Positions 45,148 to 54,922 of a stretch of DNA of 64,000 nt are shown here, piece by piece. Below the pieces are notes generated by a model, which was given only the letters and a program-made list of their open reading frames with translations, did no database searches and was not told where the DNA came from. Within the stretch, counting starts at the first letter, position 1. Every line of letters begins with the position of its first letter. The position numbers were made by a program, and so were the translations under genes. Origin of the DNA: Comamonas testosteroni ATCC 11996 (lineage in GTDB: Bacteria; Pseudomonadota; Gammaproteobacteria; Burkholderiales; Burkholderiaceae_C); contig NZ_AHIL01000012.1 in NCBI RefSeq assembly GCF_000241525.1, positions 1 through 64,000 of the forward strand, in the 5' to 3' direction.

Positions 45148-46176
45148 ATGGCTTTGCTTGAAGTCTCCAGCCTCACCATCAATCTGCAGACCCATCGCGG
45201 CCGGGCTCAGGCCGTGCGCGATGTGAGCTTTACGCTGGAGCGCGGTGCCACGCTGGGCCTGATCGGCGAATCAGGCTGCGGCAAATCGCTGACGGCATTG
45301 GCGCTGATGGGCCTGCTGCCCGAACATGCACAGGTGGACGGCAGCATCCAGCTGGACGGCCAGGAGCTGCTGGGCCTGGGCGAGCGCCAGCTCTGCGCCC
45401 TGCGCGGCAACCGCATGGCCATGGTGTTTCAGGAGCCCATGAGCGCCCTCAACCCCGTGCACAGCATCGGCCGCCAGGTGGCAGAGCCGCTGCGGCTTCA
45501 TCTGGGAATGAGCCGCGCCCAGGCTCGCGCCCGCGCCACCGAGCTGCTGGAGAGGGTGGGCATTGCGCAGGCTGCGCAGCGGCTCGATGAGTATCCGCAC
45601 CAGTTCTCCGGCGGCCAGCGCCAGCGCATCATGATTGCCATGGCTCTGGCCTGCGGTCCCGATCTGCTGGTGGCCGACGAGCCCACCACGGCCCTGGATG
45701 TGACGGTTCAGCAGCGCATTCTGGATCTGCTGCAGGAGCTGGTGGCCGAGCATTCCATGGCGCTGGTTCTCATCAGCCATGATCTGGGCGTGATTGCCCA
45801 GAATGCGGAGCAGCTGCTGGTCATGTATGGCGGCACCGTAGTGGAATCCGGCATGACGGAAGCGGTGTTCGCCAGGCGCGCCCACCCCTATACACGCGGC
45901 CTGTTTGCTGCACACCCTCAACTCCACGCCGCAGAAGGTACAGTCCGTCTGCCCACCATTGCCGGAGCCGTGCCAGAGCTCGTGGATCTGCCCGCAGGCT
46001 GCCCGTTTGCGGGCCGCTGCGCCCACACCCAGGACGAGTGCTATGTGCAGCGCCCCCAGCCTCGCACGCTGCACCAACCCAGCATGGCGGCACCAGCCTC
46101 TCTTTCCTCCTGGCGCCAGCCCCATGTGGCGCGCTGCCTGTATGAACAGGTGCTGACGGCAGGAGCCAGGACATGA
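45148..46176 (+). CDS. Peptide-type ABC transporter ATP-binding protein (DppD-like)
   Basis: 342-residue ATPase with Walker A GESGCGKSL near residue 40, the signature [12 protein letters not shown] near 153, Walker B LLVADEPTTALD near 173 and the H-loop LISHDLG. The C terminus carries the oligopeptide-transporter extension with cysteines (CPFAGRC...DEC) that binds an iron-sulfur cluster in related DppD proteins. It starts six bases after the permease gene and overlaps the next by four. Confidence 0.94.
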   Translation: MALLEVSSLTINLQTHRGRAQAVRDVSFTLERGATLGLIGESGCGKSLTALALMGLLPEHAQVDGSIQLDGQELLGLGERQLCALRGNRMAMVFQEPMSALNPVHSIGRQVAEPLRLHLGMSRAQARARATELLERVGIAQAAQRLDEYPHQFSGGQRQRIMIAMALACGPDLLVADEPTTALDVTVQQRILDLLQELVAEHSMALVLISHDLGVIAQNAEQLLVMYGGTVVESGMTEAVFARRAHPYTRGLFAAHPQLHAAEGTVRLPTIAGAVPELVDLPAGCPFAGRCAHTQDECYVQRPQPRTLHQPSMAAPASLSSWRQPHVARCLYEQVLTAGART

Positions 46177-47003
46177 TCAAGCCGGCCGAATCTTCTGAAA
46201 CAGGAACCAGCAGCGCAATCCTGCTCAGGGTTAGCGGCCTGAAACGCGCATATTCGCGCCCCCGTACATCGCTGTGGCACAAGCCCGAGCCGCTGCAGGC
46301 ACTGCGCGGCGTGAGCTTTGAACTGCAAGCGGGACAGAGCCTGGGCGTGGTCGGCGAATCGGGTTCCGGCAAGTCCACACTGGCGCGCCTGGTCATGGCG
46401 CTGGACCGTCCCAGCGAAGGCAGGGTGGAACTTCTGGGCCGCAATCTGCACCGTCTCTGCGAACAGGAACTGCGCGCCGCACGGCGCGACTTCCAGATGG
46501 TGTTTCAGGACCCCTATGGATCGCTGGACCCGCGCATGACAGTAGAAGCCATCGTCAGCGAGCCTTTGGGAACGACTCATGAAAAGCTCAGTCGCCCTGC
46601 CAGGCGTCAGCAGGTGCTGAGCGTGCTTGACCAGGTGGGTCTGCGCGTACAGGACGCCGACAAATATCCGCACGAGTTCTCGGGCGGCCAACGCCAGCGC
46701 ATTGCCATTGCCCGCGCTCTGATTACCCGCCCCCGCCTGATCGTGGCCGATGAGCCGGTCAGCGCGCTCGACGTCTCGGTGCAGGCCCAGGTGCTCAATC
46801 TCATGCAGGACCTGCAGCGCGAGCTGAGCCTGTCCTATCTGTTCATCAGTCATGACCTGGCCGTGGTCCAGCATGTCTGCGATCAGGTCATCGTGCTCCA
46901 TCAGGGTGAAGTGGTGGAGCGCGGCACACCGCGCAAGCTGTTCTCAGCCCCCGACCACCCCTATACCCAGGCCTTGGTCAAGGCCGCACCGCGAGTCATC
47001 TGA
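46173..47003 (+). CDS. Peptide-type ABC transporter ATP-binding protein (DppF-like)
   Basis: 276-residue second ATPase: Walker [10 protein letters not shown] near residue 62, signature [12 protein letters not shown] near 170, Walker [13 protein letters not shown] near 189, H-loop FISHDLAV. It is shorter than usual at the C terminus: it stops at KAAPRVI and lacks the extension and cysteines of many DppF proteins, so it may be a natural short form. Its start overlaps the DppD-like stop (ATGA). Confidence 0.93.
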   Translation: MIKPAESSETGTSSAILLRVSGLKRAYSRPRTSLWHKPEPLQALRGVSFELQAGQSLGVVGESGSGKSTLARLVMALDRPSEGRVELLGRNLHRLCEQELRAARRDFQMVFQDPYGSLDPRMTVEAIVSEPLGTTHEKLSRPARRQQVLSVLDQVGLRVQDADKYPHEFSGGQRQRIAIARALITRPRLIVADEPVSALDVSVQAQVLNLMQDLQRELSLSYLFISHDLAVVQHVCDQVIVLHQGEVVERGTPRKLFSAPDHPYTQALVKAAPRVI

Positions 47004-47174
47004 ACCGGGCCGCCAAACAGTTGCTCACACTCGCAGCAGCGATATGCCTGCGACCACAGCAAAGACTGCTCCGACTGGTGTAAAAACGCATATGAAACAA
47101 GTCCGCTCCCCGCGATGACTTGCAGCGCTTTTGATGGCCCCATGCGGCCAGCCCCCCCATCGGAGACTTTGTTG

Positions 47175-48662
47175 ATGCTCAATCGCCGCTCCTTGCTGGC
47201 CAGCTCGGCTGCCAGCTTGCCCTTGTTCGCTGCCTGGCCTGCCATGGCTCAGGCCAAAAAAGACAGCGTCACGCTGGCCATGACGCTGGAGCCGCCAGGA
47301 CTGGACCCCACAGCCGGGGCTGCTTCCTCGATTGCCGAAGTCGTGCTCTACAACGTGTTTGAGACGCTGACCAAGATCAACTCCGACGGCAGCGTCTCGC
47401 CTCTGCTGGCCGAGAGCTGGGAAGTCTCGTCCGATCTCAAGACCTATACCTTTCGCCTGCGCAAGGATGTGAAGTTCCAGAACGGCGAGCCCTTCAACGC
47501 TGCCGCCGTCAAGTTCTCGTTCGACCGCGCGGCAGCCGACAAAAGCACCAACAAGGACAAGCGCACCTTTGCCAATCTGAGCACCAAGGTCGCCGACGAG
47601 CATACGGTGGTGCTGACCAACCAGGAGATCGATCCCGACTTTCTGTTCATGATGGGTCAGGCCACGTCCATCATCGTCGAGCCCAAGAGCGCCACCACCA
47701 ACGCCAGCAAACCCGTGGGCACCGGCCCCTACAAGCTTGCTGCCTGGGCCAAGGGTGCATCGGTCACGCTGACCGCCTGGCCCGACTATCGCTCGGTACA
47801 GAGCATTCGCATCAAGCGCGCCGTGTTCCGCTTCATTCCCGACCCCGCAGCACAGGTTGCCGCCCTGCTGGCCGGCGATGTCGATGCCTTCCCGCGCGTC
47901 TCGCCGCGCAGCGTGCCCCAGTTCAAAGCCAATGCCCGCTTTCAGGTGGTGGTGAGCAACTCGCGCGCCAAGACCATTCTGGCCATCAACAATGCGCGAA
48001 AGCCTCTCAGCGACATCCGCGTGCGCCGTGCCATTGCCGCCGCCATCGATCGCAAGGCCGTGATTGCCGGTGCCGCCGACGGCTATGGCGTGCCCATCGG
48101 CAGCTACTATGTGCCCTCAGCCTTTGGCTATGTGGACACCACAGGTGTCAATCCCTTTGACCTGGAAAAGGCCAAGGCTCTGATGGCTGAAGCAGGCATC
48201 AAGACCCCGCTGACGCTGACCATGACGCTGCCGCCAGCGCCCTATGCGCGCCAGGGCGGTGAGCTGATTGCAGCCCAGCTGGCCAAGATCGGCATCCAGC
48301 TCAAGCTGCAGAATGTGGAATGGGCACAGTGGCTGTCGGGCACCTACACCAACAAGAACTACGACCTGACCATCATTTCGCATGTGGAGCCGTTTGATCT
48401 GGGCAACTTTGCCAAGGCCGATTACTACTGGGGCTACCAGTCCCAGGAATTCAACGAGCTTTTCGACAAGATCAAGCACACACCGCGCCCTGCCGACCGC
48501 GCACGCCTGCTTGGTGATGCACAGCGCCTGCTGGCGCATGATTCGGTACACGGCTTTCTCTACACTCCGCAGTGGGTGACCGTGGCAAACAAGAAGCTGC
48601 GCGGGCTGTGGAAAGACATGCCGGTGTTTGTCAATGACTTGTCTGCTCTATCCTGGGGATAG
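47175..48662 (+). CDS. Peptide-type ABC transporter substrate-binding protein (SBP family 5)
   Basis: 495-residue periplasmic binding protein. The signal peptide (MLNRRSLLASSAASLP...AMA, cut near residue 27) has a twin arginine, so Tat export is possible. The mature protein has the family patterns LEPPGLDPT, YNVFETLTKI, LAESWEVSSDLKTYTF and FNAAAVKFSFDRA, and the IDRKAVIAGAADGYG region. The ATG at 47175 excludes 20 residues without support upstream. It lies 171 bp after the ATPase gene, so it may have its own promoter for higher expression. It defines the substrate of the system, not predictable here. Confidence 0.93.
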   Translation: MLNRRSLLASSAASLPLFAAWPAMAQAKKDSVTLAMTLEPPGLDPTAGAASSIAEVVLYNVFETLTKINSDGSVSPLLAESWEVSSDLKTYTFRLRKDVKFQNGEPFNAAAVKFSFDRAAADKSTNKDKRTFANLSTKVADEHTVVLTNQEIDPDFLFMMGQATSIIVEPKSATTNASKPVGTGPYKLAAWAKGASVTLTAWPDYRSVQSIRIKRAVFRFIPDPAAQVAALLAGDVDAFPRVSPRSVPQFKANARFQVVVSNSRAKTILAINNARKPLSDIRVRRAIAAAIDRKAVIAGAADGYGVPIGSYYVPSAFGYVDTTGVNPFDLEKAKALMAEAGIKTPLTLTMTLPPAPYARQGGELIAAQLAKIGIQLKLQNVEWAQWLSGTYTNKNYDLTIISHVEPFDLGNFAKADYYWGYQSQEFNELFDKIKHTPRPADRARLLGDAQRLLAHDSVHGFLYTPQWVTVANKKLRGLWKDMPVFVNDLSALSWG

Positions 48663-48671
48663 AGCATCACC

Positions 48672-48830
48672 GCCTGAGGCGCTACGCACCTTCCCCCTGG
48701 CCGGGCGCCCCTCTCTCTATGTGCTTCGCACTATGGGAGGGGACGGAGGGGGACGATAGCCTCGCGGCGGGGCGGTGCGGCCGGCACAGGCCCTTGCCCG
48801 CTGCCCCCTGTGCTGGGGCGCGCCAGTTTT
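48672..48830 (+). repeat. G+C-rich dispersed repeat after the transporter operon
   Basis: The segment contains CCGCCTGAGGCGC, CTTCCCCCTGG, CGGAGGGGGACGATAG and CCTCGCGGCGGGGCGG, then GGCCCTTGCCCG, an order shared with 50571-50652 (complement), 59661-59757 and 62776-62877 (complement), and weakly with about 51490-51570. It starts within 10 nt of a stop codon and can form stems of CCCCC with GGGGG. Function unknown; it may end or stabilise transcripts. Confidence 0.7.
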
Positions 48831-48844
48831 AAGAGTGTTTGCCT

Positions 48845-49492
48845 CTAGCGTTGCACCATCACAAGACGAAGTGCGAGCGCGCCGAAAACGGTGGCAGCGA
48901 TGCGGTTAAGCCAGCGCTGGGCGCGCACGGAGCGCTGCAGGATCTGGCCAAACAGCCCCGAGAAACAGGCGATAGAGCCAAAGACCAGCCAAGCGGCTGC
49001 CATGAAGACGCTGCCCAGCACCATGATCTGCACTGGCACGCTGCCACGAGCGGGGTCGGTGAACTGGGGCAAAAAGGCCAGAAAGAAAATCAGCACCTTG
49101 GGGTTGGTCAGGTTCATGACCACGCCTTTGCCCACCCAGCCCATGGCGGAGCGCAGAGTCAGCACATCGCGCTGCTCCTGCGCCCTGGCACTTTCTTCGA
49201 CGCTGACCGGCGCATGCCATGCGCCCCAGGCCAGATAGGCCAGATAGGCGGCGCCGCAGAGCTTGAGCGCGGTGAACAGCATGGGCGATGTCGCCACCAC
49301 GGCCGCCAGCCCCAGCGCCACGGCGGCCGTATGTCCGACAAGGCCCAGACACAGGCCCAACACTACGCACAGCCCCACGCGCCAGCCGCGCTGGGCCGAC
49401 TGCACCAGCACAAACAGATTGTCAGGGCCGGGGCTCAGACCCAGCAGCAGGGCTACACCAAAGAATGTGATCAGGACTTCCCAGGTCGGCAT
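48845..49492 (-). CDS. LysE/RhtB-family exporter
   Basis: 215-residue membrane protein with six hydrophobic segments and the family start LLLGLSPGPDNLFVLVQSAQRG (the PGP motif near residue 21) and NLTNPKVLIFFLAFLPQF near 130. Members export amino acids such as threonine, homoserine or lysine; the substrate is not predictable. The ATG at 49492 fits the family. A dispersed repeat fragment lies upstream. Confidence 0.93.
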   Translation of the reverse strand: MPTWEVLITFFGVALLLGLSPGPDNLFVLVQSAQRGWRVGLCVVLGLCLGLVGHTAAVALGLAAVVATSPMLFTALKLCGAAYLAYLAWGAWHAPVSVEESARAQEQRDVLTLRSAMGWVGKGVVMNLTNPKVLIFFLAFLPQFTDPARGSVPVQIMVLGSVFMAAAWLVFGSIACFSGLFGQILQRSVRAQRWLNRIAATVFGALALRLVMVQR

Positions 49493-49570
49493 TTTCAGAT
49501 CTCTTCAAAAACAATAGCCACTTGCGATGCATCGACAATGGCTGCAGGCCTTTTTGACAAACGACTCACT

Positions 49571-50461
49571 TCAACCCAGGCCCAGCGCCGTCACGCCCAG
49601 GGCAATCATCACGGCCCCCGCAATGCGCAGGGCCCGGTCGCCCTCGCCCAGCAGCCTGCCGCCGATCAGGGCCGCGAACAGCATGGACACCTCGCGCGCG
49701 GGAGCGACGTGAGAGATAGGCGCGCTTTGCACCGCATACAGCACCAGCACATAGGCAATGGGGCTGAAGAAGGCCACCACGGCCGCATAGCGCCACTGCA
49801 GACGCCACAGGCGCTTGGTCTCGGGCCAATCCCGGACGGCCAGCGGCGCCAGAATCACCAGCCGGATCAGATTGCCCACATAGTCCACCAAAATCGGCGA
49901 CATCAGCAGCATCTTGACGGCATAGCTGTCCACCACCGTGTAGCTGGCAATGAACAGCCCCGTCAGCAGGCCGTAGTAGAGACCGGAGAGCACGCGCTGG
50001 CGCGCCTCCAGATCCTGCCCCTCTCGAATGGCCACAATCATGCGCGGGCCGCCCGCGATCAGGAACACGCCCAGCACCACGCCCGCAATGCCGGCAGCCC
50101 CCAGCGTTGAAATCTGCTCCCCCAAAAACATCACCGCCACCAGCGAGGAGATCAGCGGCCCGCTGCCGCGCGCCAGCGGATAGACCACGGTGAGATCGGC
50201 CACGCGGTAGCCGCGCAGCAGCACCACGAAATAAGCCACATGCAGCACGGCGCTGGCGGTGACGAACGCCCACTCCATCCAGCCCCAGCCCGGCACCACA
50301 TCCTTGCCCAGCCACCAGCCCAGCGGCAGCCAGATGACGGCATTGCAGATGGCGGTGTAGAGCGAAAAACGGGCATCTCCACCCGCCTTCTTGGCCACGA
50401 TATTCCAGCCCGAATGGATCAGGCCGGCCAAAATGATGAGAGTGAACGCTTGCAGGGACAT
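49571..50461 (-). CDS. EamA/DMT-family transporter
   Basis: 296-residue membrane protein with ten hydrophobic helices in two EamA repeats (about 5-135 and 155-290); LAGLIHSGWNIVAKKAGG at the start and YPLARGSGPLISSLVAVMFLGEQIS in the first repeat are typical. The ATG at 50461 was chosen over an upstream TTG. Substrate unknown. It lies 78 bp after the exporter gene start region on the same strand, both downstream of the folE terminator. Confidence 0.9.
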   Translation of the reverse strand: MSLQAFTLIILAGLIHSGWNIVAKKAGGDARFSLYTAICNAVIWLPLGWWLGKDVVPGWGWMEWAFVTASAVLHVAYFVVLLRGYRVADLTVVYPLARGSGPLISSLVAVMFLGEQISTLGAAGIAGVVLGVFLIAGGPRMIVAIREGQDLEARQRVLSGLYYGLLTGLFIASYTVVDSYAVKMLLMSPILVDYVGNLIRLVILAPLAVRDWPETKRLWRLQWRYAAVVAFFSPIAYVLVLYAVQSAPISHVAPAREVSMLFAALIGGRLLGEGDRALRIAGAVMIALGVTALGLG

Positions 50462-50476
50462 GGGAGCCAAAAATGC

Positions 50477-50503
50477 AAAAGGCCGCGCGACGCGCAGCCT
50501 TTT
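50477..50503 (-). terminator. Terminator-like hairpin between folE and the EamA gene
   Basis: On the minus strand AAAAGGC pairs with GCCTTTT around a GCG...CGC inner stem, followed by GCATTTTTGG. It would end transcripts from folE before the EamA gene. Confidence 0.65.
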
Positions 50504-50570
50504 GAAAAGAAAAATTCAGTTGCTCATCTGGCCAGGTATGGCCGACACCTCATGAAACTGGCGCCAGCCG

Positions 50571-50652
50571 TCAGAGGGATGCCGAGCAAGAGCCGCCTCG
50601 CAGCGAGGGCATCGTCCCCCTTGGGGGAATGCGCGCAGCGACTCAGGGGGGA
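50571..50652 (-). repeat. G+C-rich dispersed repeat after folE
   Basis: On the minus strand it reads CCCCCCTGAGTCGCTGCGCG, then CCCCCAAGGGGGACGATG, CCCTCGCTGCGAGGCGG and CTTGCTCGG. It begins four bases after the folE stop and has the same orientation as the gene. Same family as 48672-48830, 59661-59757 and 62776-62877. Confidence 0.75.
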
Positions 50653-50656
50653 TCAT

Positions 50657-51358
50657 TTACTTGCGGGCTGCAATGAGCGACAGGAATTCGCGGCGCAGTT
50701 CGGAGTTGGTGAGGAACGCTCCACGCATGACGGAGTTCAGCATCTTGGAATCCATCTCGCGCACGCCACGCCAGGACATGCAGAAATGCGAGGCTTCCAT
50801 GACCACGGCCAAGCCGTCGGGTCGGGTCTTGTCCATGATCAGGTCGGCCAGCTGGATGATGGCCTCTTCCTGGATCTGCGGGCGACCCATGATCCAGTCC
50901 ACCAGACGCGCGTACTTGGACAGACCGATCACATTGGTGTTCTTGTTGGGCAGCACGCCGATCCAGATCTTGCCGATCACGGGACACAGGTGGTGGCTGC
51001 AGGCGCTGCGCACGGTGATCGGGCCGACGATCATCAGCTCGTTCAGATGCTCTGCGTTGGGAAATTCGGTGATGGCCGGCTGATGCACATAACGGCCGCG
51101 GAACACTTCGTTCACATACATCTTGGCCACACGGCGTGCCGTGGCGCGCGTGTTGTGGTCGTGCACGGTGTCGATGACCATGGAGTCGAGCACGCCCTGC
51201 ATCTTCTCCTGCACCTCGTCCAGCAGCTTCTCCAGCTCGCCGGGCTCGATGAATTCGGCAATGTTGTCGTTGGCGTGGAAACGTTTCTTAGCTGCCTGCA
51301 GCCGCTCGCGGATCTTGACCGAAACGGGTGTTCCTTCGGCTGAGTTGTCTTTTTTCAT
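50657..51358 (-). CDS. folE: GTP cyclohydrolase I
   Basis: 233-residue enzyme that turns GTP into dihydroneopterin triphosphate, the first step of folate and tetrahydropterin synthesis. Zinc ligands are in RSACSHHLCPVIGKIWIG, and the active site in EASHFCMSWRGVRE. The ATG at 51358 starts MKKDNSAEG; ATG 51379 (MFRDLADM) is an alternative. The gene for the next folate enzyme, nudB, lies 1 kb upstream on the same strand. The 214-bp gap before it (51359-51572) holds no gene, only a weak copy of the G+C-rich repeat. Confidence 0.95.
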   Translation of the reverse strand: MKKDNSAEGTPVSVKIRERLQAAKKRFHANDNIAEFIEPGELEKLLDEVQEKMQGVLDSMVIDTVHDHNTRATARRVAKMYVNEVFRGRYVHQPAITEFPNAEHLNELMIVGPITVRSACSHHLCPVIGKIWIGVLPNKNTNVIGLSKYARLVDWIMGRPQIQEEAIIQLADLIMDKTRPDGLAVVMEASHFCMSWRGVREMDSKMLNSVMRGAFLTNSELRREFLSLIAARK

Positions 51359-51572
51359 GTCGGCGAGATCTCTGAACATCCAAGAATGGTACCAGTGAAT
51401 CAACTTCCCGAAGCTACAAAGGATTTGCCGTCCAGATGTACGTTTACAAGGCATTGGAAGCTATGGTTTCAGGAGCAATCCCCCAATCGGACTGCGCCCG
51501 GCGCCGAAGATGGCGAGCCAGTGCCGCCGCGCAGCGAGAAGGAAGAAGGCGCGGGGGCCGGGCTCAGGGCTG

Positions 51573-52337
51573 CTACAGCTTGAACTCCGCGATCAGCGGC
51601 AGATGATCCGACATGCGCCACCAGATGCGCCCCTTGGGCACCTGCAGCCCCAGAGGGGTCAGGCCGCGCACATAGATATGATCGAGCTGCGCAATCGGCA
51701 GCCGCGAGGGATAGGTCAGAATTCTCTGCGTTTCCTCGTATTCGAACAGGCCGAAGCCCGCCAGCATGCGCTTGATCTGGTTGCCCCAGTCATTGAAGTC
51801 GCCCGCCACCACCAGCGGCGCATTGGGCGGTACCTCGCGCTCGATGAAACGCTGCAGCAGTGCAATCTGGCGAATGCGGCTGCCCGGAATCAGGCCCAGG
51901 TGCACGACGATGGAATGCACGCGCTTGCCGTGGATGTCCAGCTCCACATGCAGCAAGCCGCGCTGCTCGAAGCGATGGTCCGAGATGTCCTCGTGCTGGT
52001 AGCCGATCACCGGCCAGCGGCTGAGCAGCGCATTGCCGTGCTCGCCGTCACGGGTGTAGGCATTGGTCAGATAGACGGACTCGTAGCCTTCGGGAGCCAG
52101 GTACTCGGCCTGCGGCACATTGGGCCAGCGGTCGAAGTACTGCTCCTCCTTGCGGTTCATCTTGCGCACTTCCTGCAGGCAGACGATGTCCGCATCGAGC
52201 TGCTCCACCGCAAGTCCCAGATTGTGAATCTCCAGCCTCCTGGCAGGACCCAGGCCCTGCACACCCTTGTGAATGTTGTAGGTGGCCACGCGCAGGATCT
52301 GCGGCTCTGGCGGCGTAAACAACTGAACTTCAGACAT
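51573..52337 (-). CDS. Endonuclease/exonuclease/phosphatase-family hydrolase
   Basis: 254-residue EEP-fold enzyme. Motifs are VATYNIHKGV near residue 18 (N), CLQEVRKMN near 55 (catalytic E), VVHLGL, VVAGDFNDW near 188 and the final SDHLPLIAEF (H). Family members cleave nucleic acids or phospholipids; the VATYNIHKGV...SDHLPL set is typical of the YbhP-like subgroup whose substrate is not known. The ATG at 52337 is preferred; a TTG at 52355 would overlap the nudB stop. It lies between nudB and folE. Confidence 0.88.
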   Translation of the reverse strand: MSEVQLFTPPEPQILRVATYNIHKGVQGLGPARRLEIHNLGLAVEQLDADIVCLQEVRKMNRKEEQYFDRWPNVPQAEYLAPEGYESVYLTNAYTRDGEHGNALLSRWPVIGYQHEDISDHRFEQRGLLHVELDIHGKRVHSIVVHLGLIPGSRIRQIALLQRFIEREVPPNAPLVVAGDFNDWGNQIKRMLAGFGLFEYEETQRILTYPSRLPIAQLDHIYVRGLTPLGLQVPKGRIWWRMSDHLPLIAEFKL

Positions 52338-52351
52338 AGGCACTGATGGTT

Positions 52352-52855
52352 TCAAGGCTGTTGCCTGCAGCGGCGCTCGACCAGCGCCGGCTCGAAGCGC
52401 GGCAACAGCAAAATAGCTTCTGCGTTGGAAGAAGAAAAGCAGCGCTGGGCTGCCTCACGCCAATCATGCCAATCATGTGCGGTGTGCTCCCTGGGATTCA
52501 AGTGCACGGTCAGGTGAGATGGCACACGAAGGCCGAAGACACGCTCCTGGTTATGGCTGACGCCCGGCGCGTAACGATGCAGCCACTGTGGATAGATGGC
52601 GTAGACGTTCTCGAGTTCCCAGTCTGTCAGGCAACAGTCCGGCGCATGCGCATCGATGCCGGTTTCCTCCTGCACCTCGCGCACGGCGGTTTCATGCCAG
52701 TCCTCGTCCAGGCTGTCCTTGCTGCCCGTGACGGATTGCCAGAAAGGCTCGCCCTCGGGCGCCGCAATGCTGCGACGCAGCAGCAACACCTTCCCGTCTT
52801 CACGGTAGATCACGACCAGCACGGACTGCGGAATCTTGTAGGGCCTGACTTCCAT
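52352..52855 (-). CDS. nudB: Dihydroneopterin triphosphate diphosphatase (NUDIX)
   Basis: 167-residue NUDIX hydrolase that removes pyrophosphate from dihydroneopterin triphosphate, the product of FolE. It aligns with E. coli NudB in YKIPQSVLVVIY, FWQSVTGSKDSLDE, AVREVQEETGID (NUDIX box core REVQEE) and HRYAPGVSHNQERVFGL. The function fits the nearby folE gene, one EEP-type gene apart. The product has no membrane segment. The gap to aspS holds a repeat and a terminator. Confidence 0.93.
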   Translation of the reverse strand: MEVRPYKIPQSVLVVIYREDGKVLLLRRSIAAPEGEPFWQSVTGSKDSLDEDWHETAVREVQEETGIDAHAPDCCLTDWELENVYAIYPQWLHRYAPGVSHNQERVFGLRVPSHLTVHLNPREHTAHDWHDWREAAQRCFSSSNAEAILLLPRFEPALVERRCRQQP

Positions 52856-53020
52856 CGCAGCATATTAGCGCGCCCAGGATGACAGCAGGCTGAGTCGCCC
52901 TGCTGCTTGATAGCCATCAATATTCATAGCTGCAACCGCTTGCTATTCATTGAATTCAGAGTGAAAACCATCTGAATTCCAAGATTGACAGGCGCAAGCA
53001 GCTCCCGATTTCAAAGCAAC

Positions 53021-53053
53021 AAAAAAGCGCCAGCCGCTTTCGCGAACTGGCGC
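53021..53053 (-). terminator. Intrinsic terminator of aspS
   Basis: On the minus strand GGCGCCAG pairs with CTGGCGC around TTCGCGAAAGCGG (itself a small TTCGCGAA palindrome), followed by TTTTTTG. It lies about 46 bp after the aspS stop. Confidence 0.88.
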
Positions 53054-53098
53054 CTGGGTGTGAACAGCGACCGGCGCTGTTCACGGGGAGCTTGGCAA

Positions 53099-54904
53099 TC
53101 AAGCCTCAGTGGTCGTCACGGCCACGTTGCGCAGCTTGATATGCAGCTCGCGCAGCTGCTTCTCGTCCACGGGCGAGGGAGCCTGGGTCAGCAGATCCTG
53201 GGCGCGCTGGGTCTTGGGGAAGGCGATCACGTCACGGATGGAGTCGGAGCCCGTCATCAGCGTGATCAGACGATCCAGGCCGAAGGCCAGGCCGCCGTGG
53301 GGAGGCGCACCGTACTGCAGCGCGTCCAGCAGGTAACCGAACTTGGCGCGTTGCTGCTCGGGCGTGATGTTCAGGGCTTCGAACACCTTGGCCTGCACGT
53401 CGGCGCGGTGGATACGCACCGAGCCGCCACCCAGTTCCCAGCCGTTCAAGACCATGTCGTAGGCCTTGGCAATGCACTTGCCGGGGTCGGTCACCATCAG
53501 TTCTTCGTGGCCATCCTTGGGCGAGGTGAAGGGGTGGTGCACAGCGGCCCAGCGGTCGTTTTCCTCGTCATGCTCGAACATGGGGAAGTCCACCACCCAC
53601 AGCGGTGCCCACTTGTCTTCGAACAGGCCGTTCTTCTTGCCGAATTCGCTGTGGCCGACCTTCAGGCGCAGAGCGCCGATGGAGTCGTTGACGATCTTTT
53701 CCTTGTCTGCACCGAAGAACAGCAAGTCGCCATCCTGTGCACCGGTGCGCTTGAGGATTTCAGCGATCGCTGCATCGTGCAGGTTCTTGACGATGGGCGA
53801 CTGCAGGCCATCACGGCCCTTGGCCACTTCGTTGACCTTGATCCAGGCCAGACCCTTGGCGCCATAGATCTTGACGAACTCGGTGTAGCCGTCGATCTCG
53901 CCGCGCGAGATTGATGCGCCGCCGGGCACGCGCAGGGCCACGACACGACCGCCCTTGGTGGTGGCGGGGGTGGAGAAGACCTTGAAGTCCACGTCGCCCA
54001 TGCAGTCGGTCAGCTCGGTGAACTCCAGCTTGACGCGCAGGTCGGGCTTGTCCGAACCGAAGCGGAAGGCCGCGTCCTGGTAGGTCATGATGGGGAACTC
54101 GCCCAGATCCACGTTCAGCTGGGTCTGGAACACCTCCTTGATCATGCGCTGGAAGATGGCGCGGATTTCTTCTTCGTTCAGGAAGGAGGTTTCGCAGTCG
54201 ATCTGCGTGAATTCGGGCTGACGGTCAGCGCGCAGGTCTTCGTCGCGGAAGCACTTGGTGATCTGGTAGTAGCGGTCGAAACCCGAGACCATCAGCATCT
54301 GCTTGTACAGCTGAGGCGACTGGGGCAGAGCGAAGAATTCACCGTCATGCACACGCGAGGGCACCAGGTAGTCACGGGCGCCTTCGGGCGTGGACTTGCC
54401 CAGCATGGGGGTCTCGATGTCGATGAAGCCTTCCTTGTCGAGGAAGTTGCGCACCTGGATGGCGGTCTTGTAACGCAGCATCATGTTGCGCTGCATCACG
54501 GGACGGCGCAGATCCATCACGCGATTCGTGAGGCGCACGGTTTCCGACAGGTTGTCGTCGTCCAGCTGGAAAGGAGGCGTGACGGAAGCGTTGAGCACGT
54601 TGAGCTCATGGCACAGCACTTCGATCTGGCCGCTCTTGAGCTTGTCGTTGGTGGTGCCGGCGGGACGCGCACGCACCACACCCTTGACCTGCACGCAGAA
54701 CTCGTTGCGCACGTCTTCGGCCACCTTGAACATCTCGGCGCGGTCGGGGTCGCAGACCACCTGCACATAGCCTTCGCGGTCGCGCAGGTCGATGAAGATC
54801 ACGCCACCATGGTCACGGCGGCGGTTCACCCAGCCGCACAGGGTCACGGTTTCGCCCATTTGGGCTTCGGTCACCAGACCGCAGTATTGAGAACGCATTG
54901 CCAT
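53099..54904 (-). CDS. aspS: Aspartyl-tRNA synthetase
   Basis: 601-residue class IIb synthetase: anticodon-binding OB fold at about 1-105 ([25 protein letters not shown]), catalytic core with motif 2 [18 protein letters not shown] near residue 215, a bacterial GAD insertion (about 290-420), and motif 3 [14 protein letters not shown] near 540. In bacteria without a full set of amide-forming enzymes it may be non-discriminating; gatCAB is not in view. AGGAAG precedes the ATG; an ATG two codons later is possible. Confidence 0.97.
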   Translation of the reverse strand: MAMRSQYCGLVTEAQMGETVTLCGWVNRRRDHGGVIFIDLRDREGYVQVVCDPDRAEMFKVAEDVRNEFCVQVKGVVRARPAGTTNDKLKSGQIEVLCHELNVLNASVTPPFQLDDDNLSETVRLTNRVMDLRRPVMQRNMMLRYKTAIQVRNFLDKEGFIDIETPMLGKSTPEGARDYLVPSRVHDGEFFALPQSPQLYKQMLMVSGFDRYYQITKCFRDEDLRADRQPEFTQIDCETSFLNEEEIRAIFQRMIKEVFQTQLNVDLGEFPIMTYQDAAFRFGSDKPDLRVKLEFTELTDCMGDVDFKVFSTPATTKGGRVVALRVPGGASISRGEIDGYTEFVKIYGAKGLAWIKVNEVAKGRDGLQSPIVKNLHDAAIAEILKRTGAQDGDLLFFGADKEKIVNDSIGALRLKVGHSEFGKKNGLFEDKWAPLWVVDFPMFEHDEENDRWAAVHHPFTSPKDGHEELMVTDPGKCIAKAYDMVLNGWELGGGSVRIHRADVQAKVFEALNITPEQQRAKFGYLLDALQYGAPPHGGLAFGLDRLITLMTGSDSIRDVIAFPKTQRAQDLLTQAPSPVDEKQLRELHIKLRNVAVTTTEA

Positions 54905-54922
54905 GAAAATTCTTCCTGCACC

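Noticed and set aside
48839-50110. 423-codon open frame opposite the LysE and EamA genes
   Set aside because: Its translation is His/Gln-rich and it lies antisense to two well-defined membrane proteins with family motifs.
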